Below, in pieces: positions 61,092-64,000 of a stretch of DNA of 64,000 nt. Under the pieces are notes generated by a model. The model worked only from the letters and a program-made list of their open reading frames with translations. It ran no database searches and was not told the DNA's origin. A program made the position numbers and the translations under genes. This DNA comes from JBBROS01 sp038229135 (GTDB lineage: Bacteria; Pseudomonadota; Alphaproteobacteria; Acetobacterales; Acetobacteraceae), in the NCBI GenBank assembly GCA_038229135.1, contig JBBROS010000014.1, forward strand, positions 1 through 64,000, in the 5' to 3' direction. How positions within the stretch are numbered: the stretch's first letter is position 1; the number at the start of each line of letters is the position of its first letter.

Positions 61092-61916
61092 ATGACGCGT
61101 AAGGTCGCGGCGGCACTGGGGCTGCTCATCGTCGGGTTCACGCTGGTGGTGGCGCTGTTCGGGCCCTCGGTGGTGCGCGCGGACCCGTTCGCGCAGGACC
61201 TGATGAACCGGCTGAAGCCGCCCGCCTTCATGGGGGGCACGGACGCGCATTGGCTCGGTACGGACCAGCTGGGGCGGGACTACCTGGCGCGCCTCGTCTA
61301 TGGCGCGCGGATCAGCCTGCTGATCGGGGCGGCGGCGGCGCTGACGTCGGGGGTGATCGGGATCACGCTCGGGCTGCTCGGCGGGTTCTTCGGCGGGCGG
61401 GTCGACGATGCGGTGATGTTCGCCATCACGTGCCGGCTGAGCATCCCGTTGATCCTCGTGGCGCTCGCGGTGGTGTCGGCGGTCGGGGCGTCGCTGACGA
61501 TCGTGGTGACGACCCTGGGGCTGCTGCTGTGGGACCGGTTCGCGGTCGTGGCGCGCACCACCACGATGCAGGTGCGGACGCTCGATTACGTGGCGGCGGC
61601 GGAGGCGGCGGGGGCCGGGCTGTTCCACGTGCTGTTCCGAGAGGTCCTGCCGAACATCGCGCCGCACCTGGTGGTTGTGGCGACGCTCGAGGTGGCGCTC
61701 GCGATCCTGCTCGAGGCGGTGCTTTCCTTCTTGGGGCTTGGCGTGCCGGCGCCGCTGCCGAGCTGGGGGCTGATGATCGCGGAGGGCAAGGACTACATGT
61801 TCTTCGACCCCTGGGTGATCATGGTGCCGGGCCTCGCGCTGTTCACGCTGGTGCTGGGGATCAACCTGGTGGGGGATGGGCTGCGGGACCTGTTCGGGGT
61901 GCGCCGGCGTGTCTGA
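61092..61916 (+). CDS. Dipeptide/oligopeptide ABC transporter permease (DppC type)
   Basis: A 274-residue permease pairing with the DppB-type protein. The HWLGTDQLGRDYLARLVYGARISLLIG block is diagnostic of the DppC/OppC family. The EAA loop (VAAAEAAGAGLFHVLFREVLPN) and LSFLGLGVPAPLPSWGLMIAEGKDYM follow. It starts one base after the upstream stop and overlaps the next gene by eight bases. Confidence 0.93.
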   Translation: MTRKVAAALGLLIVGFTLVVALFGPSVVRADPFAQDLMNRLKPPAFMGGTDAHWLGTDQLGRDYLARLVYGARISLLIGAAAALTSGVIGITLGLLGGFFGGRVDDAVMFAITCRLSIPLILVALAVVSAVGASLTIVVTTLGLLLWDRFAVVARTTTMQVRTLDYVAAAEAAGAGLFHVLFREVLPNIAPHLVVVATLEVALAILLEAVLSFLGLGVPAPLPSWGLMIAEGKDYMFFDPWVIMVPGLALFTLVLGINLVGDGLRDLFGVRRRV

Positions 61917-62862
61917 ACCGGTGTTGGCGGTCGAGGGGCTGCGGGTGCGGTTCGGGGGTGTGGAGGCGGTGCGGGGGGCGTCGTTGGCGGTGCGTGCCGG
62001 GGAGACGCATTGCCTTGTGGGGGAGAGCGGGTGCGGCAAGTCCGTGAGCGCGCGGGCCGTCATGGGGCTGCTGGCGCCCAATGCGGTGCGGAGTGTCGGC
62101 GCGATGCGGTTCGAGGGGGCGGACATCGCGGGGTTGAACGACCGGGCGATGGGGAAGCTGCGGGGCGACCGGATCGGGATGATCTTCCAGGAGCCGATGA
62201 CCAGCCTCAACCCGGCCTACACCGTGGGCAGCCAGATGACGGAGGTGTATCGGCGGCATCGCGGAGGCCAGCAGCGCGCGGCGGTGGACCGGGCGGCTTC
62301 GCTGCTGGCGCGGGTGGGCATGGCGAATCCGGGGCTGCGGCTGGGCCAGTTCCCGCACCAGCTGAGCGGCGGGCTGCGGCAGCGGGTGATGATCGCGATG
62401 GCGCTGATGTGCGAGCCGCGGCTGCTGATTGCCGACGAGCCGACGACGGCGCTGGACGTGACGGTGCAGGCCGGGATCCTGCGGCTGCTCGCCGGGCTGC
62501 AGGCGGAGATGGGGCTGGCGCTGCTGCTGATCACGCACGACCTGGGCGTTGTGGCGCGCGTGGCGCACCGGGTGAGCGTCATGTATGCGGGCCAGGTGGT
62601 TGAGAGCGCCCCGGCCGCCGAGCTGTTCGCCGCGCCGACGCACCCCTACACGCGGGGGCTGCTCGCGAGCGTCCCGGTGCCCGGGAAGGTGCGGCGGGAC
62701 GAGAAGTTGGGCAGCATCCCGGGCACGGTGCCGCGGATCGGGCCCGGCTTCGTAGGGTGCGGGTTCCGGGACCGGTGTGCGCACGCCATGGCGGTGTGTG
62801 CGGAGGCGGTGCCGCTGCGGCAGGCCGGGGCGGGGCACGATTACCTGTGCCAGCTGACATGA
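61909..62862 (+). CDS. Dipeptide/oligopeptide ABC transporter ATP-binding protein (DppD type)
   Basis: A 317-residue ATPase. It has Walker A GESGCGKS, signature LSGGLRQR, Walker B LLIADEPTTALD, and the switch His in LITHDLG. The C-terminal oligopeptide-transporter extension has a Cys cluster (CGFRDRCAHAMAVC) typical of this group. The start is a GTG within the permease stop. It forms the nucleotide-binding pair with the next protein. Confidence 0.93.
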   Translation: MSEPVLAVEGLRVRFGGVEAVRGASLAVRAGETHCLVGESGCGKSVSARAVMGLLAPNAVRSVGAMRFEGADIAGLNDRAMGKLRGDRIGMIFQEPMTSLNPAYTVGSQMTEVYRRHRGGQQRAAVDRAASLLARVGMANPGLRLGQFPHQLSGGLRQRVMIAMALMCEPRLLIADEPTTALDVTVQAGILRLLAGLQAEMGLALLLITHDLGVVARVAHRVSVMYAGQVVESAPAAELFAAPTHPYTRGLLASVPVPGKVRRDEKLGSIPGTVPRIGPGFVGCGFRDRCAHAMAVCAEAVPLRQAGAGHDYLCQLT

Positions 62863-63782
62863 GCGCCGCCATCGAGCTTCGGGGCGTGGAGAAGCGGTTC
62901 GGGGGCGTGCGCGCCGTGGATGGCGTGGACCTCGTGGTGCCGGCAGGCGGCGTGATGGGGATCGTGGGGGAGAGCGGGTGCGGGAAGAGCACCTTGGCGC
63001 GCATCATCCTGGGGCTGCTGCCGCCCACGGCCGGGACGGTGCTGGTGGAGGGGCGGCCGCTCGCGGAGCTGGACCGCAGGGCGCGGGCGCGGCTGATCCA
63101 GCCGGTGTTCCAGGATCCGTATTCGAGCCTGAACCCGCGGCAGCGGATTGCGGACATCGTGGCGCTGCCGCTGCGTGCGCAGGGCACTGTCGGGCGGGCG
63201 GAGGTGGCAGCGCGGGTGGCGGAGGTGCTGGACCAGGTGGGCCTGCCCGGCGCCATGGCGGAGCGTTACCCGGCCGAGCTCTCGGGCGGGCAGCGGCAGC
63301 GCGTGGCGATCGCGCGGGCGCTGGTGGGCCGGCCGCGGATCATCGTGTGCGACGAGCCTACGAGCGCGCTCGATGTGAGCGTGCAGGCGCAGATCCTGAA
63401 CCTGCTGGCCGAGTTGCGGGCCGCACTAGGGCTCACGCTGGTGTTCATCAGCCACAACCTGGCCGTGGTGGAGCACATCGCGACCGAGGTGGCGGTGATG
63501 TATCTGGGCCGCGTGGTGGAGCATGCCGAGGTGGACGCGCTGTTCGCGCATCCGAAGCACCCCTACACCAAGGCGCTGCTGGCGAGCGTGCTGACGCCGG
63601 AGCCGGGCCTGGGCATCCCGGAGAGCGGGCTCGGGGATGCGGTGCCGGACCCATCGAACATCCCGGGCGGGTGCCGGCTGCATCCGCGGTGCCCGGTGGC
63701 GGAGGGGCGGTGTTCCAGCGTGGAGCCGTTCGGGATCCGGGCGGACGGGCGCCTGGTGGAGTGTCTGCTGGCGGCGGATTGA
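62859..63782 (+). CDS. Dipeptide/oligopeptide ABC transporter ATP-binding protein (DppF type)
   Basis: A 307-residue partner ATPase. It has Walker A GESGCGKST, Q-loop PVFQDPYSSLNPRQ (the conserved DPYSSLNPR is the DppF mark), signature LSGGQRQR, Walker B IIVCDEPTSALD, and the C-terminal Cys-rich extension (CRLHPRCPVAEGRC). It overlaps DppD by four bases (ATGA). A palindromic repeat follows its stop. Confidence 0.94.
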   Translation: MSAAIELRGVEKRFGGVRAVDGVDLVVPAGGVMGIVGESGCGKSTLARIILGLLPPTAGTVLVEGRPLAELDRRARARLIQPVFQDPYSSLNPRQRIADIVALPLRAQGTVGRAEVAARVAEVLDQVGLPGAMAERYPAELSGGQRQRVAIARALVGRPRIIVCDEPTSALDVSVQAQILNLLAELRAALGLTLVFISHNLAVVEHIATEVAVMYLGRVVEHAEVDALFAHPKHPYTKALLASVLTPEPGLGIPESGLGDAVPDPSNIPGGCRLHPRCPVAEGRCSSVEPFGIRADGRLVECLLAAD

Positions 63783-63803
63783 GCGGCCCGCGACTCCATC
63801 CCC

Positions 63804-63900
63804 ACCGTCATCGCGAGCCCGCTTGGGCGTGGCGATCCAGGAGCCGCACAGGGCAGGCTCGTCGGCCCCTGGATCGCCACGCTTCGCTCGCGATGACGGT
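63804..63900. repeat. Palindromic repeat, copy 3 (longest)
   Basis: Outer arms ACCGTCATCGCGAGC (63804-63818) and GCTCGCGATGACGGT (63886-63900) are perfectly complementary over 15 bases. Inner segments GCGTGGCGATCCAGGAGCC and GGCCCCTGGATCGCCACGC pair well. It lies between convergent dppF and hrpB ends, so it could be a bidirectional terminator or a REP-type mobile palindrome. Confidence 0.9.
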
Positions 63901-63911
63901 GCTTTGGTCGC

Positions 63912-64000
63912 TCAGGTCCGTTTTGGGGGCTCGGCCTGCTGCGGGTGTTCGGGCCAGTTGTGGCGGGGGTAGCGGCCGCGCATGCTCTTGCAGGCGTCCT
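63912..64000 (-). CDS. hrpB: ATP-dependent helicase HrpB, C-terminal end (partial)
   Basis: The last 28 codons of a gene running off the window. The segment reads DACKSMRGRYPRHNWPEHPQ and ends in PPKRT with a TGA. The RYPRHNWPE motif is the conserved end of the HrpB DExH-box helicase family. Identification rests on this short tail alone. Confidence 0.6.
   Translation of the reverse strand, partial: DACKSMRGRYPRHNWPEHPQQAEPPKRT

Overview
The window is about 70% G+C, densely packed and mostly built of overlapping operons. Several small families typical of Alphaproteobacteria are present: a TrcR/DUF1013 cell-cycle regulator, a DUF1192 protein and two DUF465 proteins. An exosortase A polysaccharide cluster, assimilatory nitrate genes and a ROSE-like small-heat-shock leader also occur. 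This points to a free-living alphaproteobacterium, most plausibly Rhodospirillales/Acetobacteraceae. The order-level placement is inference. No phage, integrase, transposase or CRISPR array was seen; the sequence reads as chromosomal backbone with accessory operons.

Layout. 0-7 kb: icd, a patatin-like membrane protein coupled to purK-purE-DUF465, a divergent second DUF465 gene, trcR, DUF1192 and hsp20. 7.5-14.9 kb: assimilatory nitrate/nitrite reduction (nirB-nirD-nasA-cysG-like-trpD2-like). 15-33.4 kb: an exosortase A (XrtA/PEP-CTERM) exopolysaccharide locus in two divergent arms. The left arm carries xrtA-epsI, a glycosyltransferase, FemAB, a deacetylase, an ATPase, an outer-membrane barrel and a tyrosine kinase. 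The right arm carries an EpsB-type phosphoglycosyltransferase, prsK, prsR, prsT, a glycosyltransferase and MAPEG. A candidate sigma-54 promoter lies between the arms and fits the PrsK/PrsR sigma-54 activator system. 33.4-38.7 kb: a D-arginine-dehydrogenase-like flavoenzyme followed by transglutaminase, a circularly permuted ATP-grasp/alpha-E fusion and a second transglutaminase, which is the best candidate for an uncharacterised peptide-ligating/amidating system. 38.8-43 kb: an AraC regulator, a convergent secreted protein with a PEP-CTERM-like tail, a ferric-reductase-like membrane protein, an intradiol-dioxygenase-like protein and a cupin. 43.2-49.4 kb: PIG-L deacetylase, acyl-CoA dehydrogenase and an RND efflux pair. 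49.5-51.3 kb: lytic transglycosylase, N-formylglutamate amidohydrolase and tRNA-Val(GAC). 51.4-56.8 kb: pstSCAB-phoU-phoB behind a three-unit Pho box. 57-59.5 kb: DsrE-like and ThiF/MoeB-like genes divergent from queC-dedA. 59.5-63.8 kb: a degenerate LytM-like protein and a dpp/opp-type ABC transporter (two permeases, two ATPases). 63.9-64 kb: the last 28 codons of a likely hrpB.

Genes acting together: NasA makes nitrite, NirBD makes ammonium, and the CysG-like methyltransferase supplies part of the siroheme pathway. PstSCAB-PhoU-PhoB senses and imports phosphate. The XrtA locus combines polymer assembly, export-related ATPase/kinase functions, C-terminal protein sorting and its own two-component control, and one candidate sorting substrate lies about 6 kb away. 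A ~60-97 bp palindromic repeat recurs three times, each time between the 3' ends of convergent genes.
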